A stretch of DNA of 64,000 nucleotides from BNXB01 sp031556375. GTDB lineage: Bacteria; Bacteroidota; Bacteroidia; Bacteroidales; Azobacteroidaceae. The notes beneath the pieces were generated by a model. That model saw only the letters and a list, made by a program, of their open reading frames with translations. It did not search any database and had not been told where the DNA came from. A program made the position numbers and the translations under genes. How positions within the stretch are numbered: the first letter of the stretch is position 1; each line of letters opens with the position of its first letter. Shown here piece by piece: positions 52,306 through 60,665 of this stretch. The stretch is taken from contig JAVBTA010000059.1 of the NCBI GenBank assembly GCA_031556375.1, forward strand, positions 1 through 64,000, given 5' to 3'.

Positions 52306-52482
52306 TTATTTTTTGGAATGTTCCAAAGATGCTTTTCTAAACTCTTTCAACATTTTTTCCAATTCCAAAGAAGCTTTACGAGCGCGAGCTCCTGCTGCTT
52401 TGTTTGCTTTTTCAATTTGAAGATTTGCATCTGTTGCGAAAGCACCGTAGCTTTCTTTGATTTTGTTTACTAAATTTTCCAT
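52306..52482 (-). CDS. Histone H1-like DNA-binding protein (Hc1 family)
   Basis: This short gene encodes 58 residues: MENLVNKIKESYGAFATDAN, then a Lys/Ala/Arg-rich helix (KANKAAGARARKASLELEK) and FRKASLEHSKK. The pattern NKAAGARARKASLELEK is typical of the small Bacteroidota histone H1/Hc1-like proteins, thought to bind and compact the chromosome. It follows pgk by 43 bp on the same strand and ends at a strong terminator. I see no separate promoter, so it may be cotranscribed with pgk. Confidence 0.88.
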   Translation of the reverse strand: MENLVNKIKESYGAFATDANLQIEKANKAAGARARKASLELEKMLKEFRKASLEHSKK

Positions 52483-52525
52483 TTTTAATAAAATTTAATG
52501 ATATAAATAAATTTGGGTATTGTGA

Positions 52526-53785
52526 TTAATAACCTCTGATTGCCTTAATACCCGGCAATTCCTTTCCTTCAATGAACTCAAGTAAGGCTCCTCCTCCTGT
52601 TGAAACGTACGACATTTCATCTGCCATACCGAATTTGTTTACACAAGCAACGGAATCTCCACCTCCAACTAATGAGAATGCTCCGTTTTTCGTAGCCTCA
52701 ACAATTGCTTCACCTACCGAACGTGAACCATGTGTGAAATTTTCAAATTCAAAAACTCCTGTAGGACCATTCCAAAGGATCGTTTTTGATTTCTTGATCA
52801 CATCTGCAAATATTTTTTCCGTTTCCGGTCCGATATCCATTCCTTCCCAACCGTCAGGAATCTCATCCACTTTAGAGAATCCGGCATTTGCATCATTGCT
52901 GAATGCATCTGCAATCTTGGCATCAACAGCCAAAACCATGTTCACATTGTTTTCCTTAGCTTTCTGTAGCAAATCTAATGCCAAATCTAATTTATCATCC
53001 TCACAAATTGAAATTCCGATCTTTCCGCCCATCGCTTTTGTAAACGTATAGGTCATTCCACCGGCTATAATAAGGTTATCAACCTTAGTTAATAAATTTT
53101 CAATAATTTCAATTTTTGATGAAACTTTCGAGCCCCCCATGATTGCGGTAAATGGGCGAGCCGTATTTTTCATTACTTTTTCAACAGCATCAATCTCATT
53201 TTGCATCAAATAACCAAATAATTTATGGTCTGTATCGAAATAATCTGCGATTAAAGCTGTCGATGCATGAGCACGGTGGGCAGTTCCGAATGCATCATTG
53301 ACATAAGCAGTCGCATAAGAAGCCAATGTTTTTGTAAATTCTTTCTGACTTTCTTTCACAGCTTTTTTAGCAGCAGCTTTTTCTTCATCAGAAGCATCGT
53401 CAGCCAATCTTGGTTTACCTTCCTCTTCAGCATAAAAACGAAGATTTTCCAACATCAAAACCTGTCCAGGTTTCAAAGCTGCAGCTTTTTCTTTTGCCTG
53501 TGCACCGATACAATCATCAGCAAACTGTACTTCGACACCTAATAATGTGGCGACATGCTTAACAATATGTTTCAACGAATACTTGTCTGCCGGGCCTTTT
53601 GGACGTCCTAAGTGAGACCCTAGGATCACACTTCCTCCATCAGCCAGAATTTTCTTTAATGTAGGCAGTGCAGCACGAATACGCGTATCATCCGTGATAT
53701 TAAAATTTTCATCAAGAGGAACGTTAAAATCCACCCGAACAAAAACCTTTTGCCCTGCAAAATTGAATTTGTCAATCGTTTGCAT
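52526..53785 (-). CDS. pgk: Phosphoglycerate kinase
   Basis: The 419-residue glycolytic enzyme has the N-terminal substrate motif KVFVRVDFNVPLDENFNI (about residues 14-31), GSHLGRPKGP, and the C-terminal nucleotide site TILWNGPTGVFEFENF and GGGDSVACVNKFG. It makes ATP from 1,3-bisphosphoglycerate. A short insertion rich in Ala and Lys (SDEEKAAAKKAVKESQKE, about 130-150) is typical of this phylum. It has its own promoter within the end of serC and a leader of about 130 nt containing an inverted repeat. Confidence 0.97.
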   Translation of the reverse strand: MQTIDKFNFAGQKVFVRVDFNVPLDENFNITDDTRIRAALPTLKKILADGGSVILGSHLGRPKGPADKYSLKHIVKHVATLLGVEVQFADDCIGAQAKEKAAALKPGQVLMLENLRFYAEEEGKPRLADDASDEEKAAAKKAVKESQKEFTKTLASYATAYVNDAFGTAHRAHASTALIADYFDTDHKLFGYLMQNEIDAVEKVMKNTARPFTAIMGGSKVSSKIEIIENLLTKVDNLIIAGGMTYTFTKAMGGKIGISICEDDKLDLALDLLQKAKENNVNMVLAVDAKIADAFSNDANAGFSKVDEIPDGWEGMDIGPETEKIFADVIKKSKTILWNGPTGVFEFENFTHGSRSVGEAIVEATKNGAFSLVGGGDSVACVNKFGMADEMSYVSTGGGALLEFIEGKELPGIKAIRGY

Positions 53786-53838
53786 AATAAAACCTATTTT
53801 TAGTTAATACCTATTTACTGTGAGTGACTTACAAAAAA

Positions 53839-53909
53839 TTACGAGTTACAAGCAACTGGTTACAAAAAGTAAAATTTCCGATTCGTAACTAGGAACTTGT
53901 AACTCGGAA
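53839..53909. repeat. Inverted repeat in pgk leader
   Basis: TTACGAGTTACAAG (53839-53852) and CTTGTAACTCGGAA (53896-53909) are complementary at 13 of 14 positions, 43 bp apart, and related fragments (GGTTACAAA, TTCGTAACT, GAGTTGCAAA) lie between and after them. It may be a leader structure or a degenerate repeat. Confidence 0.5.
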
Positions 53910-53923
53910 CGATTTTCGAGTTG

Positions 53924-53956
53924 CAAATATACAAAGTATTAATGACTTTTTTCAAA
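53924..53956 (-). promoter_or_regulatory. pgk promoter
   Basis: On the minus strand TTTG (53953-53956, inside the end of serC) is followed after 21 bp by TATATTTG (53924-53931). The leader to the pgk ATG would be about 130 nt. Confidence 0.6.
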
Positions 53957-55006
53957 ATCTTTCATACAATTTACCAATGCAATGACACTTTCTTTTGGAA
54001 GTGCATTGTAGGTAGAAGCACGGAAACCACCAACCAAACGGTGACCTTTTATACCGACCATACCTCTTTCTGATGCAAATTTGGCAAATTCATCTTCCAG
54101 ATCTTTATATTCTTCATTCATAACGAAGCAAATATTCATCAAAGAACGATCTTCAGCAACAACTGTTCCTTTAAATAAACGGCTACGATCGATCTCTTCG
54201 TATAATATACCTGCTTTTTCAATGTTAATCTTTTGCATAGCCCCCAATCCTCCCAGACCTTTTAACCACCTTAATGTCTGAAGTGCGGCATAAATAGGCA
54301 CGACCGGAGGAGTATTAAACATCGAACCTTCTTTAATATGAGTACGGTAATCCAACATCGTTGGGATAGTTCGACTCATTTTTCCAAGCAACTCATCCTT
54401 GACAATCGCAAAAGTAACCCCTGCCGGAGCCAGGTTTTTCTGAGCACCGCCGTAAATCAACCCGTATTTGGATACATCTATCGGACGGGAGAATATATCG
54501 GACGACATATCAGCCACCAATGGCACCGGAGAATCAAGATCTTTATGAATCTCGGTTCCATATATCGTATTGTTGGTAGTAATATGGAAATAATCAGCAT
54601 CTGCCGGAATAACATAATCTTTAGGGATATACGTAAAATTCGCCTCCTTAGAAGATGCAACTTCAACAACATCTCCAAACAATTTTGCCTCTTTCAGAGC
54701 CTTATTGGCCCAAACTCCGGTATTCAGATACGCAGCTTTCTTTTCCAGCAGGTTATAAGGAACCATGCTGAATTGCAAGCTAGCACCTCCTCCAAGGAAC
54801 AGAACGGAATATCCTTCAGGAATATCCAACAATTCTTTGAATAAAGCAACAGCCTCATCCATTACTGCCTGAAAGTCTTTAGATCGATGACTTATCTCCA
54901 TGATAGACATCCCTATACCATTAAAATCAAGTATTGCTTTCGCTGTCTGGTCAATCGTTTCCTGTGGTAGAATCGATGGCCCTGCATTAAAATTATGTTT
55001 CTTCAT
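53939..55006 (-). CDS. serC: Phosphoserine aminotransferase
   Basis: The 355-residue class V aminotransferase has the N-terminal HNFNAGPSILPQE signature, the PLP Lys in LIYGGAQKNLAPAGVT (about residue 193) and the C-terminal GHRLVGGFRASTYNALP substrate segment. It transfers the amino group in serine and pyridoxal phosphate synthesis. No serA is adjacent. It lies between rarA and pgk on the same strand. Confidence 0.97.
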   Translation of the reverse strand: MKKHNFNAGPSILPQETIDQTAKAILDFNGIGMSIMEISHRSKDFQAVMDEAVALFKELLDIPEGYSVLFLGGGASLQFSMVPYNLLEKKAAYLNTGVWANKALKEAKLFGDVVEVASSKEANFTYIPKDYVIPADADYFHITTNNTIYGTEIHKDLDSPVPLVADMSSDIFSRPIDVSKYGLIYGGAQKNLAPAGVTFAIVKDELLGKMSRTIPTMLDYRTHIKEGSMFNTPPVVPIYAALQTLRWLKGLGGLGAMQKINIEKAGILYEEIDRSRLFKGTVVAEDRSLMNICFVMNEEYKDLEDEFAKFASERGMVGIKGHRLVGGFRASTYNALPKESVIALVNCMKDFEKSH

Positions 55007-55075
55007 CCCTACTCTATTTAGGTTAATATTTTATTGGAACTACGATACGAAATTAAAGGTTTTGAACGAAAAAAC

Positions 55076-56341
55076 CTATTTTTTCCAAAGATTTTTCATA
55101 TGCTCACGCAAGCGGATCTCAGTCGGATTGTCCTGAGGAGTCCAAAAATGCCTGTTTTTTATCTCTTCCGGCAGAAAATCCTGCTGAACAAAATTATTCT
55201 CGTAATTATGGGCATATTTATAGTCTTTTCCATAGTTTAAATCCTTCATCAACTTAGTCGGTGCATTACGTAAATGCAAAGGGACAGGTAAATTACCGGT
55301 CTGTTCTACAACAGCAATAGCCTCATCAATAGCCAAATACGCAGAATTACTTTTGGGACTTGTAGCCAGATATACCGTTGTCTGAGCCAGGATAATGCGT
55401 CCTTCAGGCCAACCTATCTTTGTCAGGGCATCAAAACAAGCATTTGCAAGCAACAACGCATTAGGATTTGCCAAACCGATATCTTCTGATGCGGAAATCA
55501 CCAGACGACGGGCGATAAACTTAGGATCTTCTCCTCCGGCAACCATACGGGCCAGCCAGTAAATAGCACCGTCCGGATCACTTCCCCTGATCGATTTTAT
55601 AAATGCAGAAATAATATCATAATGGAGTTCACCCCCTTTATCATAGGCCGCCGGATTTTCCTGAAGACGGTCAATTACCTTCTCATCAGTAATAATAATT
55701 TCATTTTCATCATCAGCACCAATAACCAGTTCCAGTATATTCAATAATTTGCGGGCATCCCCTCCGGCAAAACGCAATAGTGCGGCAGACTCTAGAATTT
55801 CAATCTTCTTATTCTTTAGTTCAGCATCTGTCGCGAGAGCCTTACTTGCCAAACCAAGCAAATCTTTCTCCTCCAGACTCTTAAGTACATATACCTGACA
55901 ACGGGATAATAACGGACGGATCACCTCAAATGAAGGATTTTCGGTAGTAGCGCCAACTAATGTAATAATGCCAGTTTCCACTGCTGACAATAAAGAATCC
56001 TGTTGCGACTTGCTGAAACGGTGAATTTCATCAATAAAAAGAATCGGACGGTTTTTATTGAAAAATTGATTGGACTTAACCTTATCTATCACTTCCCGTA
56101 CATCCTTAACTCCTGAATTTACAGCACTCAATGTGTAAAAAGGAATATCCAGTTGCTTGGAAATAATCTGAGCCAGGGTTGTCTTCCCTACTCCCGGAGG
56201 TCCCCATAAGATAAATGAAGGTACATGCCCGGAATCTATAATTTTCCGGAGCACTCCCCCTTTCCCCACCAAATGCTGTTGTCCGACGTAATCGTCAAGG
56301 GATTGAGGGCGCATTCGCTCTGCTAATGGACGGTTAGACAT
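55076..56341 (-). CDS. rarA: Replication-associated recombination protein A (MgsA/RarA)
   Basis: The 421-residue AAA+ ATPase has Walker A ILWGPPGVGKTTLAQ (about residues 44-58), Walker B ILFIDEIHRFSKSQQD and the clamp-loader-like C-terminal half (ARMVAGGEDPKFIARRLVI; ASEDIGLANPNAL). It acts at stalled replication forks. Length fits the family. A -7 TATCTTTG lies 13 bp upstream. Confidence 0.95.
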   Translation of the reverse strand: MSNRPLAERMRPQSLDDYVGQQHLVGKGGVLRKIIDSGHVPSFILWGPPGVGKTTLAQIISKQLDIPFYTLSAVNSGVKDVREVIDKVKSNQFFNKNRPILFIDEIHRFSKSQQDSLLSAVETGIITLVGATTENPSFEVIRPLLSRCQVYVLKSLEEKDLLGLASKALATDAELKNKKIEILESAALLRFAGGDARKLLNILELVIGADDENEIIITDEKVIDRLQENPAAYDKGGELHYDIISAFIKSIRGSDPDGAIYWLARMVAGGEDPKFIARRLVISASEDIGLANPNALLLANACFDALTKIGWPEGRIILAQTTVYLATSPKSNSAYLAIDEAIAVVEQTGNLPVPLHLRNAPTKLMKDLNYGKDYKYAHNYENNFVQQDFLPEEIKNRHFWTPQDNPTEIRLREHMKNLWKK

Positions 56342-56642
56342 TATGATTATTCCACAAAGATATAAATTTTAATTGAGAATGGACTTACTCACAGAAATCA
56401 CTTTAGCAGACGAATCAATTTCCAGTTTTCAGGAAAGTTCAACCGGTATATTTCCAAATATAAGTGGTTAATGTTCCTATTTTGTTGCAACATTTTTACT
56501 TCACAGAAAAGAAGTTCCTGGAAATTCTTTGATTTTTAAATTTGCAAAAAGACATACAAACTAAAATATATAAGAAAAAAAGGATTCAAATCTCGTTTCC
56601 TTAACAAATTTTCCCTAAATTTGTCATCAAACAAAAGGGATT
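56342..56642. promoter_or_regulatory. Divergent promoter region between rarA and pyrB
   Basis: This 301-bp non-coding region holds a minus-strand -7 TATCTTTG for rarA (56355-56362) and a plus-strand TAAATTTG for pyrB (56616-56623, 20 bp ahead of the ATG). Another TAAATTTG lies at 56537-56544. No attenuator hairpin or other gene is evident. Confidence 0.5.
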
Positions 56643-57560
56643 ATGAATAAAAAAAGTTTAGTATCCATTGTAGACTACTCAAAAGAGGATATTCTCCGAC
56701 TAATCGGAATCGCAGAAATATTTGAAAGAAATCCGAACAGGAGATTATTGGAAGGGAAGGTTTGCGCCACCCTTTTTTTTGAACCTTCTACCAGAACACG
56801 GTTGAGTTTTGAAACGGCTGTCAACCGTATGGGAGGACGCATCATCGGATTTAGCGACGCTGCAACAACAAGTTCTTCAAAAGGAGAAACCCTGAAAGAC
56901 ACAATCATGATGGTTAGTAATTATGCAGATCTAATTATCATGCGTCATCATCTGGAAGGAGCTGCCCGATATGCTTCGGAAGTTACCGGCATTCCAATTA
57001 TCAACGCCGGAGACGGAGCCAACCAGCACCCGACACAAACGATGCTGGACATTTACTCCATCTACAAAACGCAAGGTACATTAGAAAATCTGGAAATCAC
57101 TATGGTTGGAGACTTGAAATATGGTCGTACCGTCCATTCGTTGATTACCGGAATGTCGCATTTTAATCCGACATTTCATTTTGTCGCACCGGAAGAACTT
57201 CGAATTCCGGATCTATACAAAACATTCTGTGATAACAAGGGCATCAAATACCACGAATACACTGATTTTTCGGAAGAAGTGATTAATCGTTCGGATATCA
57301 TTTATATGACCCGTGTTCAACGGGAACGTTTTACCGACCTGATGGAATACGAAAAGGTAAAGAATGTATATATCCTGCGAAACCAGATGCTATCCGAGAG
57401 TAAAGACAATCTACGGATATTGCATCCGCTCCCTCGCGTAAATGAAATTGCTTACGATGTGGATAGCAATCCTAAAGCTTATTATATCGAACAGGCAAGA
57501 AACGGGGTTTTTGCAAGACAGGCTATTATTTGTGATGTATTGGGAATCGAAATTGAATAA
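56643..57560 (+). CDS. pyrB: Aspartate carbamoyltransferase catalytic subunit
   Basis: The 305-residue enzyme has the carbamoyl phosphate motif FFEPSTRTRLSFE (about 47-59), HHLEGAARYA, the HPTQTMLDIYSI aspartate-site region and HPLPRVNEIAYDVD. It catalyses the first committed step of pyrimidine synthesis. The regulatory subunit gene follows after 3 bp, so the enzyme is of the PyrBI type regulated by nucleotides. Confidence 0.97.
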   Translation: MNKKSLVSIVDYSKEDILRLIGIAEIFERNPNRRLLEGKVCATLFFEPSTRTRLSFETAVNRMGGRIIGFSDAATTSSSKGETLKDTIMMVSNYADLIIMRHHLEGAARYASEVTGIPIINAGDGANQHPTQTMLDIYSIYKTQGTLENLEITMVGDLKYGRTVHSLITGMSHFNPTFHFVAPEELRIPDLYKTFCDNKGIKYHEYTDFSEEVINRSDIIYMTRVQRERFTDLMEYEKVKNVYILRNQMLSESKDNLRILHPLPRVNEIAYDVDSNPKAYYIEQARNGVFARQAIICDVLGIEIE

Positions 57561-57563
57561 ATT

Positions 57564-58022
57564 ATGGTAAAGAAAAAAGAATTACAAGTGGCAGCTCTTG
57601 AAAACGGCACTGCTATCGATCATATCCCGGCCGATCAACTATTCAAAGTTGTTTCTTTGTTAGGTATTGAACATCTCAAGACGCCGGTAACAATCGGATA
57701 TAATCTGGATAGTAAAAAAATGGGAAAGAAAGGGATTATCAAGATTTCTGATAAATTTTTCGAACAAGATGAAATCAACAGGATATCCCTGATCGCTCCA
57801 ACTGTAAATCTCAATATAATAAGGGATTACGAAGTTGTAGAAAAAAAACATGTTAACTTACCCGACGAATTAAGCGGAATTGTAAGATGTAATAATCCTA
57901 AATGCATCTCCAATAATGAACCAATGATGACACGTTTCCAGGTTATTGACAAAGAAAATGTGACGTTAAAATGTCATTATTGCGAAGTAAAAATTAAAAA
58001 AGAAGATATCGAACTGAAATGA
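57564..58022 (+). CDS. pyrI: Aspartate carbamoyltransferase regulatory subunit
   Basis: The 152-residue protein has an N-terminal allosteric domain (VAALENGTAIDHIPADQLFKV) and a C-terminal zinc domain with four cysteines in the usual spacing (CNNPKC ... CHYCE, about 110-143). It conveys CTP/ATP control to PyrB. Its stop overlaps the next gene by 4 bp. Confidence 0.97.
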   Translation: MVKKKELQVAALENGTAIDHIPADQLFKVVSLLGIEHLKTPVTIGYNLDSKKMGKKGIIKISDKFFEQDEINRISLIAPTVNLNIIRDYEVVEKKHVNLPDELSGIVRCNNPKCISNNEPMMTRFQVIDKENVTLKCHYCEVKIKKEDIELK

Positions 58023-58585
58023 AAGTGGATTGGAAACCAGGTACAATGATTTATCCACTACCGGCAGTATTGGTTAGCTGTGGTTCCGAACCCGGCGAAT
58101 ATAACCTGATTACTATCGGATGGACAGGAACCATTTGTACCAATCCGGCCATGTGTTACATTTCCGTACGGCCGGAACGACACTCATACGATATTCTCAA
58201 AAAAAATATGGAGTTCGTTATCAATCTTACAAACAAAGATATGGCATATGCCACAGACTGGTGTGGTGTGAGATCAGGAAAAGACTTCAACAAATTTGAG
58301 GAAATGAAACTCACTCCCGGAAAAGCCAGCATAGTGCAGGCTCCTATCATCGAAGAATCTCCTTTATGTATTGAATGCCGGGTAAAAGGTATACTTCCTA
58401 TGGGGAGCCATGACATGTTTATTTCTGAAGTAGTAAACGTATTAGCCGATGATAAATACCTGGATCCCGAAACAGGATCTTTCGATATGCAAAAAGCTGA
58501 TCTGTTAGCTTATTCTCATGGAAAATATTTTACTTTGGGCGAACTTATCGGTAAATTCGGCTGGAGCGTAAAAAAGAATGGATAG
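58019..58585 (+). CDS. Flavin reductase-like FMN-binding protein
   Basis: The 188-residue protein fits the flavin reductase domain family (split barrel; LPAVLVSCGSEPGEYNLITIG, then CTNPAMCYISVRPERHSYDIL, about 13-60; EMKLTPGKASIVQAPIIEESPLCIEC in parts). Such enzymes bind FMN and reduce flavins or other substrates; no oxygenase partner is nearby. It overlaps pyrI by 4 bp and the OMP gene by 8 bp, which indicates tight cotranslation. Its link to pyrimidine synthesis is unclear. Confidence 0.87.
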   Translation: MKVDWKPGTMIYPLPAVLVSCGSEPGEYNLITIGWTGTICTNPAMCYISVRPERHSYDILKKNMEFVINLTNKDMAYATDWCGVRSGKDFNKFEEMKLTPGKASIVQAPIIEESPLCIECRVKGILPMGSHDMFISEVVNVLADDKYLDPETGSFDMQKADLLAYSHGKYFTLGELIGKFGWSVKKNG

Positions 58586-59279
58586 ATTACTAAAATATTT
58601 TGTAATACTCATTACCGGATTAATGTGCTGTTGTTCAATCCATGCACAGAAACGTCTTTCTCCATTGACGGCAAAAACCGTCAACTGGGGATTCAATGGA
58701 GGAATCAACGCTTTAAGCACTACTCATTTCAGCGTATATCAAGGAGATACTAAACTTGAAGATGTTTCTTATGTTAATAAAGTGGGATTCACCGGAGGTG
58801 CATTCTTCAGAATCAATCTCAGTAACTTTTTTATGCAACCGGAAGTTACTTATTGTTTTGCCCAGGAAAAATTTTCATTCGGACGATTGACCGATTCGGG
58901 CAGCTCCTCTCTACAAACAACGATCAATACTCATTATCAGTCATTACTCGTTCCTGTTCTCGCCGGATATAATATTATAAAACAGAACCATTATTTGTTT
59001 AATGTATATCTGGGGCCGGATTTCCAATACCATTACAGGACCTCATTCGATCAGGGAAATACACATTTTATAGATAAATCTCCCCGATACAGCATCAATG
59101 GTATCATCGGATTTTCCTTTAATATATCTAATCTCTTTTTCGATTTCAGATATGAAATTAATCGTCCTAATACCGACATTTATTTCAACGACATAACTGA
59201 AGCCCCCGAATATTTGAAAGATATTTCTGTCAAAAAAAATGAGAATATACTGAGTTTTTCCTGCGGATTAATGTTTTAA
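58578..59279 (+). CDS. PorT-like outer-membrane beta-barrel protein
   Basis: The 233-residue protein has a signal peptide (VILITGLMCCCSIHAQ) and eight or more alternating aromatic strands ending in LSFSCGLMF, a typical barrel C-terminus. It fits OMP_b-brl_2 / PorT-type proteins. The N-terminal mature part (NWGFNGGINALSTTHFSVYQGD) is typical of that group. It overlaps the flavin reductase gene by 8 bp, an odd partner for a pyrimidine operon. Function is unknown; a PorT role in type IX secretion cannot be claimed from sequence alone. Confidence 0.8.
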   Translation: MDRLLKYFVILITGLMCCCSIHAQKRLSPLTAKTVNWGFNGGINALSTTHFSVYQGDTKLEDVSYVNKVGFTGGAFFRINLSNFFMQPEVTYCFAQEKFSFGRLTDSGSSSLQTTINTHYQSLLVPVLAGYNIIKQNHYLFNVYLGPDFQYHYRTSFDQGNTHFIDKSPRYSINGIIGFSFNISNLFFDFRYEINRPNTDIYFNDITEAPEYLKDISVKKNENILSFSCGLMF

Positions 59280-59282
59280 GGT

Positions 59283-59290
59283 TAACTTTG
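59283..59290 (+). promoter_or_regulatory. -7 box for glyA
   Basis: TAACTTTG matches the consensus 44 bp ahead of the glyA start and just past the stop of the preceding gene. Confidence 0.5.
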
Positions 59291-59334
59291 CAGGATAATT
59301 TTGATAATTATTAATAATAAAATACCATTATTGT

Positions 59335-60615
59335 ATGAAACGTGACGACTTGATTTTCGACATTATCAACAAAGAGTATCAACGCCAGTTGAAAGGCATT
59401 GAACTTATCGCATCAGAGAACTTTGTAAGTGAACAAGTTATGCAGGCCGCAGGCTCATGCCTGACCAATAAATACGCAGAAGGTTATCCCGGGAAACGTT
59501 ATTATGGCGGTTGCGAAGTCGTAGATCAAAGCGAACAGATCGCTATCGACCGTTTAAAACAGCTTTTCGGAGCGGAATGGGCGAATGTGCAACCTCACTC
59601 CGGAGCACAAGCAAATATGGCTGTGTTTCTGGCTTGTATGAATCCCGGAGATAAGTTCTTGGGACTCAACCTGTCTCATGGAGGACATCTCAGCCATGGT
59701 TCTCCCGTTAATTTCTCCGGATTAGTTTATCATGCCTTGGAATATAATGTAAAAGAAGATACCGGATATGTCGATTATGATCAATTAGAAGCCGTAGCAA
59801 CAACAGAAAAGCCGAAACTGATCATTGCCGGAGCCTCGGCTTATTCCCGTGAATGGGATTATGCACGCATTCGCAAAGTAGCGGATAAAATCGGTGCAAT
59901 CTTTATGGTCGACATGGCTCATCCTGCCGGACTGATCGCAGCCGGATTGCTGAATAATCCTCTGCCTCATGCACACATAGTGACTTCAACTACCCATAAA
60001 ACCCTTCGTGGAACACGTGGAGGTATCATCCTGATGGGTAAAGATCTTGAAAACCCATGGGGAAAAACAACTCCAAAAGGAGAAATCCGCATGATGTCGG
60101 CATTACTTGATTCTGCGGTATTCCCTGGCGTACAGGGAGGGCCACTTGAACATATCATTGCTGCTAAAGCTGTTTCCTTTGGAGAAGCATTAGATCCTTC
60201 TTATAAAACATATCAGTCCCAAGTCCAGAAGAATGCACAAGCTATGGCTAAAGCATTTATGGATAAAGGGTACAAAATCGTTTCCAACGGAACAGACAAC
60301 CACCTGATGCTGATTGACCTGCGTTCAAAATTCCCTGAATTAACAGGAAAAGAAGCAGAAAAAGCATTGGTTGCTGCAGATATCACTACAAATAAAAACA
60401 TGGTACCTTTCGACAGCAGGAGTCCTTTCCAAACTTCCGGATTACGCTTCGGAACTCCAGCTATTACCACCCGTGGTTTGAAAGAGCCTATGATGGGAGA
60501 AATCGTGGAACTGATTGATACTGTACTTTCAAATGCAGGTAATGAGGCTACAATCAAGACTGTAAGGGAAAAAGTCAATACGATAATGAAAGATCATCCT
60601 CTATTTGCCTGGTAA
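59335..60615 (+). CDS. glyA: Serine hydroxymethyltransferase
   Basis: The 426-residue PLP enzyme has IELIASENFVSEQVMQAAGS (about 22-41), KYAEGYPGKRYYGGCEVVD and the PLP Lys in TSTTHKTLRGTRGG (about 222-235). It converts serine and tetrahydrofolate to glycine and methylene-THF. Length is standard. It has its own -7 box and a good terminator. Confidence 0.97.
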   Translation: MKRDDLIFDIINKEYQRQLKGIELIASENFVSEQVMQAAGSCLTNKYAEGYPGKRYYGGCEVVDQSEQIAIDRLKQLFGAEWANVQPHSGAQANMAVFLACMNPGDKFLGLNLSHGGHLSHGSPVNFSGLVYHALEYNVKEDTGYVDYDQLEAVATTEKPKLIIAGASAYSREWDYARIRKVADKIGAIFMVDMAHPAGLIAAGLLNNPLPHAHIVTSTTHKTLRGTRGGIILMGKDLENPWGKTTPKGEIRMMSALLDSAVFPGVQGGPLEHIIAAKAVSFGEALDPSYKTYQSQVQKNAQAMAKAFMDKGYKIVSNGTDNHLMLIDLRSKFPELTGKEAEKALVAADITTNKNMVPFDSRSPFQTSGLRFGTPAITTRGLKEPMMGEIVELIDTVLSNAGNEATIKTVREKVNTIMKDHPLFAW

Positions 60616-60637
60616 TACTCAGCAACTATTTATATAT

Positions 60638-60659
60638 AGGCTGAAGGATTCTTCAGCCT
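60638..60659 (+). terminator. Terminator of glyA
   Basis: The 8-bp stem AGGCTGAA / TTCAGCCT with a 6-nt loop runs into TTTTTT. It also faces the convergent operon ending at 60666. Confidence 0.85.
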
Positions 60660-60665
60660 TTTTTA

